Shown: positions 7,749-16,430 of the stretch, piece by piece | Numbering within the stretch: the stretch's first letter is position 1 | How the letters are laid out: each line of letters starts with the position of its first letter | Source of the DNA: Phaeovulum molybdatiresistens | Lineage (GTDB): Bacteria; Pseudomonadota; Alphaproteobacteria; Rhodobacterales; Rhodobacteraceae | Assembly: GCF_023544865.1 (NCBI RefSeq) | Contig: NZ_JAMJFX010000004.1 | Span: 1 to 64,000 of the forward strand | Direction of reading: 5' to 3' | Length of the DNA: 64,000 nt | The notes under the pieces: model-generated | Database searches by the model: none | What the model was told of the DNA's origin: nothing | The model's input: the letters and a program-made list of their open reading frames with translations, nothing else | Program-made: the position numbers and the translations under genes

Positions 7749-7904
7749 ATGCGACATCACACCAAGGCCAGACCGGCACCGGCGGCAACGCGCGGCCGCG
7801 CCCCCGCGTCGGGTCGACGGCTGCCGTCAGGCTGGTGGGTTGCGGTGGCCCTTGCGCTTGGCGCGGGGCTGTGGGCGCTGATCCTGTGGGCGGTTTTTGG
7901 CTAG
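7749..7904 (+). CDS. Small single-span membrane protein, unknown function
   Basis: A 51-residue frame begins at an ATG preceded by GGAGGC. The product has a basic N-terminal half (several Arg, Lys and His) and one hydrophobic segment from about residue 30 to the end (WWVAVALALGAGLWALILW). This would be a typical positive-inside single-span membrane protein. It has no recognisable family motif. The codon choice fits the neighbouring genes, and the stop lies five bases from the end of the convergent RarD-like gene. It could be spurious. Confidence 0.5.
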   Translation: MRHHTKARPAPAATRGRAPASGRRLPSGWWVAVALALGAGLWALILWAVFG

Positions 7905-7908
7905 GCGG

Positions 7909-8835
7909 TCAGGCCGTGTCGCCGGGCGTCTGGGTGCCGCTGCGCGCGGCGCGGCGGTTCTGCGCGCCGCGCAACATCGCGCCGGTATATAGCACCAGCG
8001 CCGTCCAGATCATCGCAAAGGCAAACAGCCGGATGCGGTCGAAGGGTTCGTCAAACAGGAAAACCGCGACAAAGAACACCATAGTCGGCACGATGTATTG
8101 CAACACCCCGATCGTCGACAGCCGCAGCAGCTTGGCCCCGTTGGCATAGAACAGCAGCGGCACCGCCGTCACGATCCCGCAGCCCAGCAACAGCGCCGTA
8201 TCGGTGCCGTTTCCGGCCAGGAAATGGCTTTCCCCCCGCAGCGTCAGCCAGCCCAGCCAGGCCAGCGCAAAGGGCAAAAGCAACAGCACCTCCAGCAGGA
8301 ACCCCTGGTTCGGGCCGATCGGCAGCATCTTCTTGCAATAGGCATAGATCCCCCAGCTCAGCGTCAGGCCGATCGCCACCACCGGTAGCCGCCCCGTGCC
8401 GATGGTCAGCAGCGCCACCGCCGCAAAGGCCAGCCCGATCGCCACCATCTGCGCCGCCCCCAGACGTTCACGCAGCAGCACCGCACCCAGAAGCACACTG
8501 AACAAGGGGTTGATGTAATAGCCAAGCGCGGCATCCAGCGTCTGGCCCACGCTGATCGCCCAGACATAGATCCCCCAGTTGACCGAGACCAGCGCCGCCG
8601 TCACCGCCGCCATGCCGATGGTTCGCGGGCTGCGCAGCGCTGCGCGCAGATCGCCCGTGCGCCCCATCGCCAGCAGGACCACCCCCGCCACCGGCACCGA
8701 CCAGATCACCCGATGCACCAGCACCTCGGTCGCGGGGACATGCGCCAGCGCCTTCATGTAGATCGGCATGAACCCCCACAGCACATAGGCCGTGGCCGCC
8801 AGGGCAAACCCCTTCAGCGTGTCTTCGTTGCGCAT
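7909..8835 (-). CDS. rarD: RarD-like EamA-family permease
   Basis: This 308-residue, roughly ten-helix inner-membrane protein belongs to the drug/metabolite transporter superfamily. The N-terminus (GFALAATAYVLWGFMPIYMKAL, described here in two parts: GFALAATAYV and LWGFMPIYMKAL) is typical of RarD proteins, with the conserved HRVIWS near residue 42. RarD proteins were named for chloramphenicol sensitivity, but the physiological substrate is uncertain. It is convergent with the small protein before it and co-directional with phaC, from which it is separated by about 90 bases. Confidence 0.8.
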   Translation of the reverse strand: MRNEDTLKGFALAATAYVLWGFMPIYMKALAHVPATEVLVHRVIWSVPVAGVVLLAMGRTGDLRAALRSPRTIGMAAVTAALVSVNWGIYVWAISVGQTLDAALGYYINPLFSVLLGAVLLRERLGAAQMVAIGLAFAAVALLTIGTGRLPVVAIGLTLSWGIYAYCKKMLPIGPNQGFLLEVLLLLPFALAWLGWLTLRGESHFLAGNGTDTALLLGCGIVTAVPLLFYANGAKLLRLSTIGVLQYIVPTMVFFVAVFLFDEPFDRIRLFAFAMIWTALVLYTGAMLRGAQNRRAARSGTQTPGDTA

Positions 8836-8925
8836 GGCTGCCCCCGTCGCTTGCCGCCGGGGTTAGCGCTAGCCCAATCGCTGGGCAAAGGCCATCCCTG
8901 ACGCCGGGGCGGGCGCGCAAGTCGG

Positions 8926-10758
8926 CTAGCGCGCCAGCACATAGCGCCCCGGCGCCTTGCCCAGACCCTTGCCGCCCGTGTCGGGTTTGCCCATCTGCGG
9001 CGGCGCGACCTGTCCGCCCGATTGCGGCACAAGCCAGTCGCACCAGGCCTGCCACCACGATCCGGGCGTTGCGGGATGTTCGCGCGCCCAGACCTCGGGG
9101 TCGCGGTGGTTGGATTCGGGCCGATGTTCCAGCAGCCGGAAATGCGCCTTGGGGTTGCCGGGCGGGGCCACGATGCCGGTGTTGTGCCCGCCCGACACCA
9201 GCGCAAAGTTCAGCGCGCCATGCACCAGATGCGTCAGCTTGTAGACCGATTTCCAGGGCGCGATGTGGTCATGCTCGGTCGCGACGGCAAAGATCGGCAC
9301 GCGGATATCGGCCAGATAGACCGGCTGCCCGCCCGCCGTGAAGCGCCCCGCCGACAGATCGTTGCGCAGGAACAGCCGGCGCAGATAGTCCGAATGCATC
9401 CGATAGGGCATGCGCGTGGCATCCGCGCTCCAGCTGCCAAGATCGGTGGGGTGGTCGCGTTCGCCCATCAGATAGGCGCGCGTTATCCGCGACCAGATCA
9501 GATCCTGCGACCGCAGCATGTTGAAGGCCCCGGCCATCCGGCGCTGATCCAGATAGCCATCCTCCCACATCATGTCCTCGATCAGCGCGATCTGCGGTTC
9601 GGATGTGAACATCGACAATTCGCCCGCTTCCGAGAAATCGACCTGGGCTGCCAGAAGCGACAGGCTGGCCAGCCGGTCATCGCCATCGCGCGCCATCGCC
9701 GCCGCCGTCACCGACAACAACGTGCCCCCCAGGCAATAGCCAAGCCCATGCACCCGCGGCGCGCCGGTGATCGCGCAGGCGATGTCCAGCGCGGCCATCA
9801 CCCCCAGCGTTCGATAATCGTCAAAGCCGAAATCACGATCCTCGGCCTCGGGGTTCTTCCAGGAAATGCAGAACACCGTGAAACCCTGCGCCACCAGCCA
9901 CCGGATCAGTGAATTTTCGGGCGACAAGTCGAGGATGTAGTATTTCATGATCCACGCCGGCACGATCAGGATCGGCACGGCCTGCACGGTGGGGGTTGTG
10001 GGGGCGTATTGGATCAGTTCCATCAGCGCGTTGCGATAGACCACCTTGCCCGGCGTCAGCGCCACATCACGGCCGGGCAGGAAATCCAGCGGGCGCGGCG
10101 TGGCGTCCCCTGTCAGCGCGCGCGCGGCATCCTCGGCCCAGGCGGCAAGCCCGCGGATCAGGTTCTGCCCGCCCTCTTTCACCGTGCGGTCCATCAGCTG
10201 CGGATTGGTCGCCAGAAAGTTCGACGGCGACAGCATGTCCAGAAACTGGCGGCTGTAGAATTCCACCAGCCGTTCATTGTCGCGCGACACGCCGGGAATG
10301 CCGGTGGTGGCATTGTGCCACCATTGCTGCGTCAGCAGGAAGGATTGCCAGATCGCGCGATAGGGCATGCGCTGCCATTGGGGCGCGCTGAAGCGGCGGT
10401 CCTGGGGCAGCGGCTCGATACAGGCGTCGTCGGGGTCATGCCCGGTCAGCCCCGACCACAGCGCGGTGTTCAGCCGGTGCCACTTGCGCCAGCCCTTCCA
10501 GACCAGCTCCATCTGCTTGCCCGGCGAAATGGCCAGATGCGCCGCCCAATCGGCCCAGGCCTGCGCCAGGCCAATCACCGAAAGCCCGCCCACCGCCGTG
10601 CCCAGATGGGCATGGACATGCCGGTCCAGGCTGCGAAAGGCGGCCTCGGCGGCCAGTTTTTCGGCCTCGGCTTCGGGGCAGGGGGTGGCGTCTTCGGCAG
10701 CGCGCCGCAAGGGCGCCGCCGTCATTTGCGGCGTCAGGGGGACGTCGGCATCCTTCAT
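8926..10758 (-). CDS. phaC: Class I poly(3-hydroxyalkanoate) synthase
   Basis: This 610-residue enzyme polymerises (R)-3-hydroxyacyl-CoA into storage polyester on the granule surface. The lipase-like box GYCLGG (340-345) holds the nucleophile Cys342. The other catalytic residues are recognisable as Asp497 in TEHDHIAPW and His525 in SGGHNTGIV. Length and layout match single-subunit class I enzymes. A phasin-like gene lies directly upstream on the same strand (40-base gap), consistent with a granule operon. No phaZ, phaA, phaB or phaR is in the window next to it; a MaoC-type hydratase at 41663 could supply monomer but is far away. Confidence 0.93.
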   Translation of the reverse strand: MKDADVPLTPQMTAAPLRRAAEDATPCPEAEAEKLAAEAAFRSLDRHVHAHLGTAVGGLSVIGLAQAWADWAAHLAISPGKQMELVWKGWRKWHRLNTALWSGLTGHDPDDACIEPLPQDRRFSAPQWQRMPYRAIWQSFLLTQQWWHNATTGIPGVSRDNERLVEFYSRQFLDMLSPSNFLATNPQLMDRTVKEGGQNLIRGLAAWAEDAARALTGDATPRPLDFLPGRDVALTPGKVVYRNALMELIQYAPTTPTVQAVPILIVPAWIMKYYILDLSPENSLIRWLVAQGFTVFCISWKNPEAEDRDFGFDDYRTLGVMAALDIACAITGAPRVHGLGYCLGGTLLSVTAAAMARDGDDRLASLSLLAAQVDFSEAGELSMFTSEPQIALIEDMMWEDGYLDQRRMAGAFNMLRSQDLIWSRITRAYLMGERDHPTDLGSWSADATRMPYRMHSDYLRRLFLRNDLSAGRFTAGGQPVYLADIRVPIFAVATEHDHIAPWKSVYKLTHLVHGALNFALVSGGHNTGIVAPPGNPKAHFRLLEHRPESNHRDPEVWAREHPATPGSWWQAWCDWLVPQSGGQVAPPQMGKPDTGGKGLGKAPGRYVLAR

Positions 10759-10798
10759 CGCATCTTCCTTCAGGGTGATCGCCCGCGCCCGTCCGGGC

Positions 10799-11185
10799 TC
10801 AGGCCCCCCGGCGCGGCGCGCCGCCGGCCATCGCGCGGGCCTCTTCGGTCAGGCCCTCGATCATCTGTTCGGTCGTGGCCGCCGCGAATGAGCTGAGCTT
10901 GCCCGCCTCATTTGTGTAGTCCGAGGCCGCATTCGACCAGAACCCGGTCCAGACCGCCATCATCGTGCTGGGATCCTTGGCCTCGGTCAGGGCGGCCAGC
11001 ATGGCGCGGTCCTTTTCGTAGCGGGTTTTCAGGAAATCCAGCGTTTCGATGTTCTGGCGCAGCAGCGCATCCACCATCTTGGCCTGCGCGCGCATGACCG
11101 AAGTCATCATGTCGCCCATGTGCGCGGGGTCAACGGGCGGCGTCATGCACCCCAGGGCGGGGCCATTCGTCTTCGCTTTGCTCAT
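10799..11185 (-). CDS. Phasin-family PHA granule protein
   Basis: The 128-residue protein is helical and Ala/Met-rich, with a region around MMTSVMRAQAKMVDALL and later FWSNAASDYTNEAGKLSSFAA typical of phasin-like proteins that coat polyhydroxyalkanoate granules. The assignment depends largely on its position 40 bases upstream of phaC. The ATG at 11185 is preceded by AAGGAAAGG-like purines; an upstream ATG in frame has a worse site and is not used. Upstream (11186-11370) an AT-richer stretch probably carries the promoter (TATGAT near 11253-11258 on the minus strand). Confidence 0.7.
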   Translation of the reverse strand: MSKAKTNGPALGCMTPPVDPAHMGDMMTSVMRAQAKMVDALLRQNIETLDFLKTRYEKDRAMLAALTEAKDPSTMMAVWTGFWSNAASDYTNEAGKLSSFAAATTEQMIEGLTEEARAMAGGAPRRGA

Positions 11186-11371
11186 GGGGGGAAACCTTTC
11201 CTTGTGACAGACCTGCAGGTTTGCGTCGAACAAGTCCGACCTAATAAACCAATATCATAGCATGATCCGCCTGAAAGCCGAAGCTTTCATGACAAGGTCG
11301 CGGCAAGATGCCACGACCAGCGCCGCCAGATGTGGCGAAAACGTGGTCGTGGCGCTGGAAAAACGGGCGTT

Positions 11372-11527
11372 TCAGACGTGTTTCTTGCCGAAGAAATCCC
11401 ATCCCGCCAGGACAAGCGTCGCGCCGATGGCGATGCCAAGGTCAAGGCGCGGCACATGCATCAGGATGATTCCCAAAAAGCCCGCAAAGATCAGAAAGGC
11501 GACAAGCGCCATAAGACGGTCAATCAT
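11372..11527 (-). CDS. Small two-helix membrane protein in the TRAP-amidase operon
   Basis: A 51-residue product has two hydrophobic stretches (about 4-24 and 31-46) and ends in GWDFFGKKHV. It starts one base after the amidase stop (ATG at 11527, TGA at 11529-11531), so it is certainly in the same transcript as the TRAP transporter and amidase. No family is recognised. A longer frame covers it, but the position behind the amidase fixes the start. It may be a small accessory of the transport system, or an unrelated membrane protein. Confidence 0.65.
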   Translation of the reverse strand: MIDRLMALVAFLIFAGFLGIILMHVPRLDLGIAIGATLVLAGWDFFGKKHV

Positions 11528-11528
11528 G

Positions 11529-12869
11529 TCAGGTCTCCGTCGAAAGGGTGGCGACATGGCGCGATAGCCAGGCCGCGGTGCGCAAAAGCCGCGCGTCATC
11601 GCCGCGCCGGCCGACAAGCTGAAGCCCCATCGGCAGGCCGTTTTCGGCGGTGAACAGCGGCAGGGTGATGGCGGGCGACCCGGTCAGGGTCCAGATCCCG
11701 TTGAAGATGGAACTGCCGGTCGAGCCAAGCCCCTCGGGGGCGGGGCCGGGGGCGGCGGGGCACAGGATCGCATCGCAACGCGCAAAGATTTCCTCAAGCG
11801 CGGCATTGAAGATGTCGCGCCAATCCAGCGCGGCCAGATAGTCGCGCGCCGAAATCGCGCGGCCCTGTTCCATCGCGTCGCGGGTTTCGGCGGACAGCTG
11901 GTCCCAGCCGCGCCGTTCGTAGGCGTAATAGCACTTGGCCATTTCGGCAAAGTTGATGCGTTCGCGCAAGGCTGCGGCATCGTCAAAGGCGCGGGGCAGG
12001 GGGGCCTCAAAGACCTGATCGCCCAGAAGGCCGGTCAGTTCCGCCAGCGCGTCCTGCATTTCGGGATGGGCCGCATCGAAGCCCGGCAGCCGGACGAAGG
12101 CAAAGCTGGGCGTGACGGGGGGCTGGGCGCGCGCGGTGTCCAGAAGCCGCGGCGGCGCCAGCGGTTCGGTGGCCGGATCGGCCGGGTCATGGCCGAACAG
12201 AACCTCGGCCAGAAGCGCCGCGCCCTCAACCTCACGCGCGAAGACGCCGATGGTGTCCAGCGTGGGCGATTGCATCAGCACACCGCTGCGCGGGATGCGC
12301 CCGAAGCTGGGCTTGAAGCCGACGACGCCGCAATAGCTGGCCGGGCGGATCACCGATCCGCCGGTCTGCGTGCCCACCGCCAGCGGCACCATGCCCGCCG
12401 CCACCGCCGCCGCCGACCCTTGCGAGGATCCGCCCGGCGTATGCGCGGGGTTGTGCGGATTGCGGGTCTTGCCCGGGTGCAGGAAGGCCAGTTCGGTGGT
12501 CACGGTCTTGCCCATGATCAGCGCGCCTGCCGCCTTCAGCTGCGCCACAAGGGCCGCATCGCGTTCGGGCACGCGGCCACGGTCCAGCGCACAGCCGTTT
12601 TCGGTCGGGATGGCGCGGGTGTCGATGACGTCCTTCAACGCCACCGGCAGCCCATGCAGGGGCCCGATCGGGGCCCCGGCGCGGCGCAGGCCTTCCAGGC
12701 GGTTGGCCTCGGCCATGATGTGGTCTTCGTCCAGCCAGGCCCAGGCCTGCACACCGGGTTCCACCGCGCGGATGCGGTCAAGGCAGGCGCGGGCCACCTC
12801 GGGGACGCGCAGCGCCCCCGAGGCCAGCCGGTCGCGCAGCTCGATCAGGGGAAGCGACAGCACCCCCAT
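11529..12869 (-). CDS. Amidase (amidase signature family)
   Basis: The 446-residue protein carries the Ser-cisSer-Lys triad of amidase-signature hydrolases: Lys79 (LPVALKDV), Ser148 in TPGGSSQGSAA and Ser172 in GGSVIRP. These enzymes hydrolyse amides such as carboxamides, allophanate or Gln-tRNA intermediates. Being in an operon with a TRAP transporter points to a catabolic amidase acting on the imported solute rather than GatA. The ATG at 12869 lies one base after the dctM stop; an in-frame ATG 21 bases further upstream would overlap dctM. It is the fourth gene of the operon after dctP, dctQ and dctM. Confidence 0.85.
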   Translation of the reverse strand: MGVLSLPLIELRDRLASGALRVPEVARACLDRIRAVEPGVQAWAWLDEDHIMAEANRLEGLRRAGAPIGPLHGLPVALKDVIDTRAIPTENGCALDRGRVPERDAALVAQLKAAGALIMGKTVTTELAFLHPGKTRNPHNPAHTPGGSSQGSAAAVAAGMVPLAVGTQTGGSVIRPASYCGVVGFKPSFGRIPRSGVLMQSPTLDTIGVFAREVEGAALLAEVLFGHDPADPATEPLAPPRLLDTARAQPPVTPSFAFVRLPGFDAAHPEMQDALAELTGLLGDQVFEAPLPRAFDDAAALRERINFAEMAKCYYAYERRGWDQLSAETRDAMEQGRAISARDYLAALDWRDIFNAALEEIFARCDAILCPAAPGPAPEGLGSTGSSIFNGIWTLTGSPAITLPLFTAENGLPMGLQLVGRRGDDARLLRTAAWLSRHVATLSTET

Positions 12870-12870
12870 C

Positions 12871-14298
12871 TCAGCGACTTGCCGCGCCATAGAAGTAATC
12901 GGGCAGGTAGAAGACGATCTGCGGATACAGATACAGCATCGCCATGCACAGGAAGACCATCCCCACATAGGGCAGCGAACCCGCGAAGATCTCGGTCAGC
13001 TTGATCGTCGGGGGCGCGATGCCCTTCAGATAGTAGGCCGACATCGCCATCGGTGGTGTCAGGAACGAGGTCTGCAGGTTCAGCGCCACCAGAACGCCGA
13101 AGAACAGCGGGTCGATCCCGAAATGCGGCAGCAGAGGCAGGAAGATCGGCACGAAGATGATGATGATCTCGGACCATTCCAGCGGCCAGCCAAGGATGAA
13201 GATGATCAGCTGCGCCACGATCAGGAACTGCCAGGGCTCCATTTCCAGGCCTTGCACGAATTCCGAAATCACCTGCTCGCCGCCCAGATAGCTGAACACC
13301 GCCGAGAAGGTGTAGGAGCCGATGAACAGCCAGCACACCATGGCCGTGGTGCGCACCGTCAGATAGACGCTTTCGCGCAGCCGCTGAAAGGTCATCGCGC
13401 GGTAGGCGATGGCCAGAACCATGCCCCCCAGCGCGCCGATTGCGGCGGCTTCGGTGGGCGTGGCAAGGCCGAAGATGATCGAGCCCAGAACCGCCAGGAT
13501 CAGCGCCGCCAGCGGCAGGAAGGACGTCGCCAGAAGCCACAGCACCTTCAGCAGGGGAACGCTGGGAAGTTCCTCTTCGGTCGGGCGCGGGGCCACCTTC
13601 GGGGTCAGGATCGCGCGACCGATGATGTAGGCCAGATACAGGCCGACCAGCGTCAGGCCCGGCAGCAGCGCGCCCGCATAAAGCCGCACGATCGACACCC
13701 CCGACGATGCCGCATAGACGATCAGCATGATCGACGGCGGGATCAGGATGCCCAGTGTGCCGCCCGCGCAGATGATGCCCGAGGCGAAGGAATGGTCATA
13801 GCGCACCTTGAGCATCTGCGGCAGGGCCAGCAGACCCATCAGCGTCACCACCGCGCCGACGATGCCGGTGGCCGTGGCGAACAGCGCGCAGGTGATCAGC
13901 GCCGCAACCCCCAGCGAGCCGGGAATGTTGCGCGCGGCCACCGCCAGCGTGCCGAACAGCCGGTCGACGATGTTGGCGCGTTCGACGATGTAGCCCATGA
14001 ACAGGAACAGCGGGATCGCGGTCAGCACCTCATTCGACATCACTGTATAGGACTGGTTGATGAACAAATCGAAGATGCGGTTGTTGAAGAACCCCTCGAT
14101 CCACAGTCTTGTGCTGTCCCACCAGCTGGCGTCCTCGCCCAGGCGGTTGAAGGCGCGCCACATCCGGCCCGCGTCGAAATAGGCGTAATAGCCAAAGAAG
14201 ATGCCCATCGCCATCAGCGTGAAGGCGATCGGGAAGCCCAGAAAGACGATCAGGATGAACAGCCCCAGCATCATCAGGGCAATTTGCGGATCGGTCAC
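12871..14298 (-). CDS. dctM: TRAP transporter large permease (DctM-type)
   Basis: This 475-residue protein has about a dozen hydrophobic segments, the large membrane subunit of a tripartite ATP-independent periplasmic transporter that moves its solute with a sodium or proton gradient. The N-terminal MMLGLFILIVFLGFPIAFTL and the conserved GILIPPSIMLIVYA segment (about 238-251) are typical of DctM. The start is GTG at 14298, overlapping the dctQ TGA. It is followed one base later by the amidase gene. Confidence 0.9.
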   Translation of the reverse strand: MTDPQIALMMLGLFILIVFLGFPIAFTLMAMGIFFGYYAYFDAGRMWRAFNRLGEDASWWDSTRLWIEGFFNNRIFDLFINQSYTVMSNEVLTAIPLFLFMGYIVERANIVDRLFGTLAVAARNIPGSLGVAALITCALFATATGIVGAVVTLMGLLALPQMLKVRYDHSFASGIICAGGTLGILIPPSIMLIVYAASSGVSIVRLYAGALLPGLTLVGLYLAYIIGRAILTPKVAPRPTEEELPSVPLLKVLWLLATSFLPLAALILAVLGSIIFGLATPTEAAAIGALGGMVLAIAYRAMTFQRLRESVYLTVRTTAMVCWLFIGSYTFSAVFSYLGGEQVISEFVQGLEMEPWQFLIVAQLIIFILGWPLEWSEIIIIFVPIFLPLLPHFGIDPLFFGVLVALNLQTSFLTPPMAMSAYYLKGIAPPTIKLTEIFAGSLPYVGMVFLCMAMLYLYPQIVFYLPDYFYGAASR

Positions 14299-14885
14299 TT
14301 GCTTTCTCCTGTCGCGGCGTCATGGGCATGGGCCTGCTCGATCAGCAGTTCCTCGGTTTCCTTCACGTCGGCCTCAGCCTTGAGCCACTGGCCGGTGCGG
14401 ATGCAGATCAGGCAGCGCATCACCTGGGCAAGCCCCTGGATCGCCAGCAGGATACCGGATGCGACCAGCACCGCCTTGAGCTGATAGATCGGGATGCCGG
14501 CGGGGCTGTTCACGCTGACCTCGCCATAGCCCCAGGACCGGCTGGCGTATTTGTAGCCCGAAAAGATCAGCGCCAGCACGCCGGGGAAGAAGAAGAAGAT
14601 GTAAAGCACCAGGTCCATCGTGGCCTGGGTCCGCGCGCTCCAGGTGCGATACAGAAAGTCGCCGCGCACATGGCCGCCCAGCGACAGCGTGTAGGCGCCG
14701 CCCATCATGAACAGCGCCCCATATCCGATGTAGGACAGGTCATAGGACCAGGGCGTCGGCGCGTTGAACAGGTAACGCATCACGACCTCATAGGCGGTCC
14801 CGAGCGTCATCAGCAGAATCAGCCACCCGAAGGAGCGGCCGAACCATGCCGACAGCCGGTCGGCAAAGTCGATGAAGGCAATCAT
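14295..14885 (-). CDS. dctQ: TRAP transporter small permease (DctQ-type)
   Basis: A 196-residue protein with four hydrophobic segments, the small membrane subunit that pairs with DctM and docks the binding protein. It contains the typical EVVMRYLFNAPTPW segment (about 29-42). The stop overlaps the GTG start of dctM. Between dctP and this gene there is a strong stem-loop (14912-14942), which can lower its expression relative to the binding protein. Confidence 0.88.
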   Translation of the reverse strand: MIAFIDFADRLSAWFGRSFGWLILLMTLGTAYEVVMRYLFNAPTPWSYDLSYIGYGALFMMGGAYTLSLGGHVRGDFLYRTWSARTQATMDLVLYIFFFFPGVLALIFSGYKYASRSWGYGEVSVNSPAGIPIYQLKAVLVASGILLAIQGLAQVMRCLICIRTGQWLKAEADVKETEELLIEQAHAHDAATGESK

Positions 14886-14911
14886 GGTGGGAAGATCCTT
14901 CCGTTGCGATC

Positions 14912-14942
14912 AAAAATCCCGGGGGCGTTGCGCGCCCCCGGG
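14912..14942 (-). terminator. Stem-loop between dctP and dctQ, partial terminator
   Basis: On the minus strand a 10-bp perfect stem (CCCGGGGGCG, loop CGCAA, CGCCCCCGGG) is followed by ATTTTTG. This is a canonical intrinsic terminator within an operon. In binding-protein-dependent systems such hairpins make the transcript of the periplasmic protein more abundant than that of the permease genes. Confidence 0.65.
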
Positions 14943-14966
14943 TCACCCAGGCCGAAGACGCCCGGA

Positions 14967-16106
14967 TCAGAGTTTCAGTTTGCCCGGGAAGTAGTGTTCG
15001 TAGGCAAGCGAATAATCCGGGGCGCCCATCAGTTCGTAGTAGCCGACCTTCTCGGCCCAGGCGCGCTGGCTTTCCATGATCTTCTTGTTCATCGGATCGC
15101 CTTCCAGATCCGCGATCAGCTTGTCCCAGGCTTCCAGCTGGGCGGCCATGATCTCTTTCGGGGTCCGATAGACGGTCACGCCGTTGTCCGCCTGCAGGCC
15201 CTGCAGGTCGCTGGAATATTCCTTCATCGCCAGCGCCAGGTTCGACGTCGCCGAAGCCTCGACCGCGTATTTCACGATCGCCTGCAGATCGGGGTCCAGA
15301 TCGTCGTAGAAGTCCTTGTTGAAGATGAATTCAAAGGCTTCCGCGGCCTGGTGATACGACGCCAGGTAGTAGTTCTTGGCCACGTCCTGCGCGCCAAAGC
15401 GGCGGTCGGACGAGGGGTTGTTGAATTCGAATGCATCGATCACGCCGCGTTCCATCGCCGGCACGATCTCGCCGCCCGGAAGCTGGGCGACCGACATGCC
15501 CATCGACTGCAGCAGGTCCGCCGCCAGGCCCACGGTGCGGTATTTGAAGCCCTGGATGTCGGCCACGCCGTTGATCGGGTTCTTGAACCAGCCAAACGGC
15601 TGCGCGGGCATCGGCATGCCCATCATGCCCACCACGTTCAGACCCAGCACGTCCTGGGTCAGTTCGCGGTACAGTTCCGCCCCGCCGCCCTGATAGAACC
15701 AGGCCAGCATCGCCGGCGACGAGCCGCCGAACACCGGGCCGGTGCCAAAGAAGGACGCCGCCTTGTGCTTGCCATACCAATAGGCCGAAACGCTGTGCGC
15801 CGCGTCGATCACGCCGTCATGGCAGGCGTCCATCACCTGGAAGGCGCCCACGACCGCACCCGCGGGCAGCAGGTCGACCTTGAGCCGGCCCCCCGACATT
15901 TCCTCGACCCGGGTGGTGTATTCGCGCGCCATGTCCATCCAGATGTCCGAGGCAGGCCACGAGGTCTGCATCTTCATCACAAGCGGCGCCTGCGCCAGAA
16001 CCGCGGGGGCGGCCAGTGCGCCCGTCGCCGCGACGCCGCCAGCCAGCGCGCCCTTGGTCAGGAAAGAACGGCGCGACACCGGCGCCGGGGTTTTCGTGGT
16101 CGTCAT
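14967..16106 (-). CDS. dctP: TRAP transporter solute-binding protein (DctP family), Tat-exported
   Basis: The 379-residue protein begins with a twin-arginine signal: SRRSFLTKG at 11-19, followed by a hydrophobic stretch and an AxA cleavage region before about residue 40. The mature part resembles TRAP binding proteins of the 2-oxoacid/aromatic acid branch (MKMQTSWPASDIW at its start, PQ-less GGEIVPAMERGVIDAFEFNN at about 217-236). It would deliver an organic acid or amide-related solute to DctQM. The neighbouring amidase hints at an amide or carboxylated substrate, which is inference. GGAGG lies before the ATG. Confidence 0.88.
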   Translation of the reverse strand: MTTTKTPAPVSRRSFLTKGALAGGVAATGALAAPAVLAQAPLVMKMQTSWPASDIWMDMAREYTTRVEEMSGGRLKVDLLPAGAVVGAFQVMDACHDGVIDAAHSVSAYWYGKHKAASFFGTGPVFGGSSPAMLAWFYQGGGAELYRELTQDVLGLNVVGMMGMPMPAQPFGWFKNPINGVADIQGFKYRTVGLAADLLQSMGMSVAQLPGGEIVPAMERGVIDAFEFNNPSSDRRFGAQDVAKNYYLASYHQAAEAFEFIFNKDFYDDLDPDLQAIVKYAVEASATSNLALAMKEYSSDLQGLQADNGVTVYRTPKEIMAAQLEAWDKLIADLEGDPMNKKIMESQRAWAEKVGYYELMGAPDYSLAYEHYFPGKLKL

Positions 16107-16430
16107 GATTTCCTCCCAGAAATGGATGCGGAACTGCCGTTACCAGCATTTTCGCAATATTGGTAAGGTTTACTGGCCGATTTCGGCAATTCAAGAAAAA
16201 ACGTCTCGAAGGGGCGCAACAATCTTGCACAAGTTGGCCCGTGGACCGTGTCGTTGTTGCACACCTGTCTTTTAGTATAGGCAACTTGCGCCGGTTTGTC
16301 GCGCCTTTCCGCAGGCTTGGCGCACGCCTGGCGGGGGCAGGGGAATCACACTGCCCGCGCGGCGGCGATCCTTGCGGGGCATTGGGCGGGGCATTGGATG
16401 GGCGCGCCGGTTCTGCTATGGCCTGACAGC
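16107..16430. other. 324-base intergenic region between divergent dctP and tusA
   Basis: No gene is seen. The half next to dctP contains an inverted repeat of TTACCA (16140-16145) and TGGTAA (16161-16166), 21 bases apart, which could be an operator for the TRAP operon (GntR- and LysR-type regulators like such sites). The half next to tusA contains TTGTTG and TATAGG with 16-base spacing. The sequence TTGCAC occurs twice (near 16225 and 16257) and may also belong to a binding site. Confidence 0.4.
16254..16281 (+). promoter_or_regulatory. Possible promoter of tusA
   Basis: TTGTTG (16254-16259), a 16-base spacer and TATAGG (16276-16281) form a weak sigma-70-like promoter pointing to the tusA-like gene at 16431. 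No experimental start is known. Confidence 0.3.

Noticed and set aside
12370..14484. Long plus-strand frame (704 residues) opposite amidase and dctM
   Set aside because: Low-complexity His/Gln/Arg-rich product, on the opposite strand of clear genes; a consequence of high G+C codon bias.
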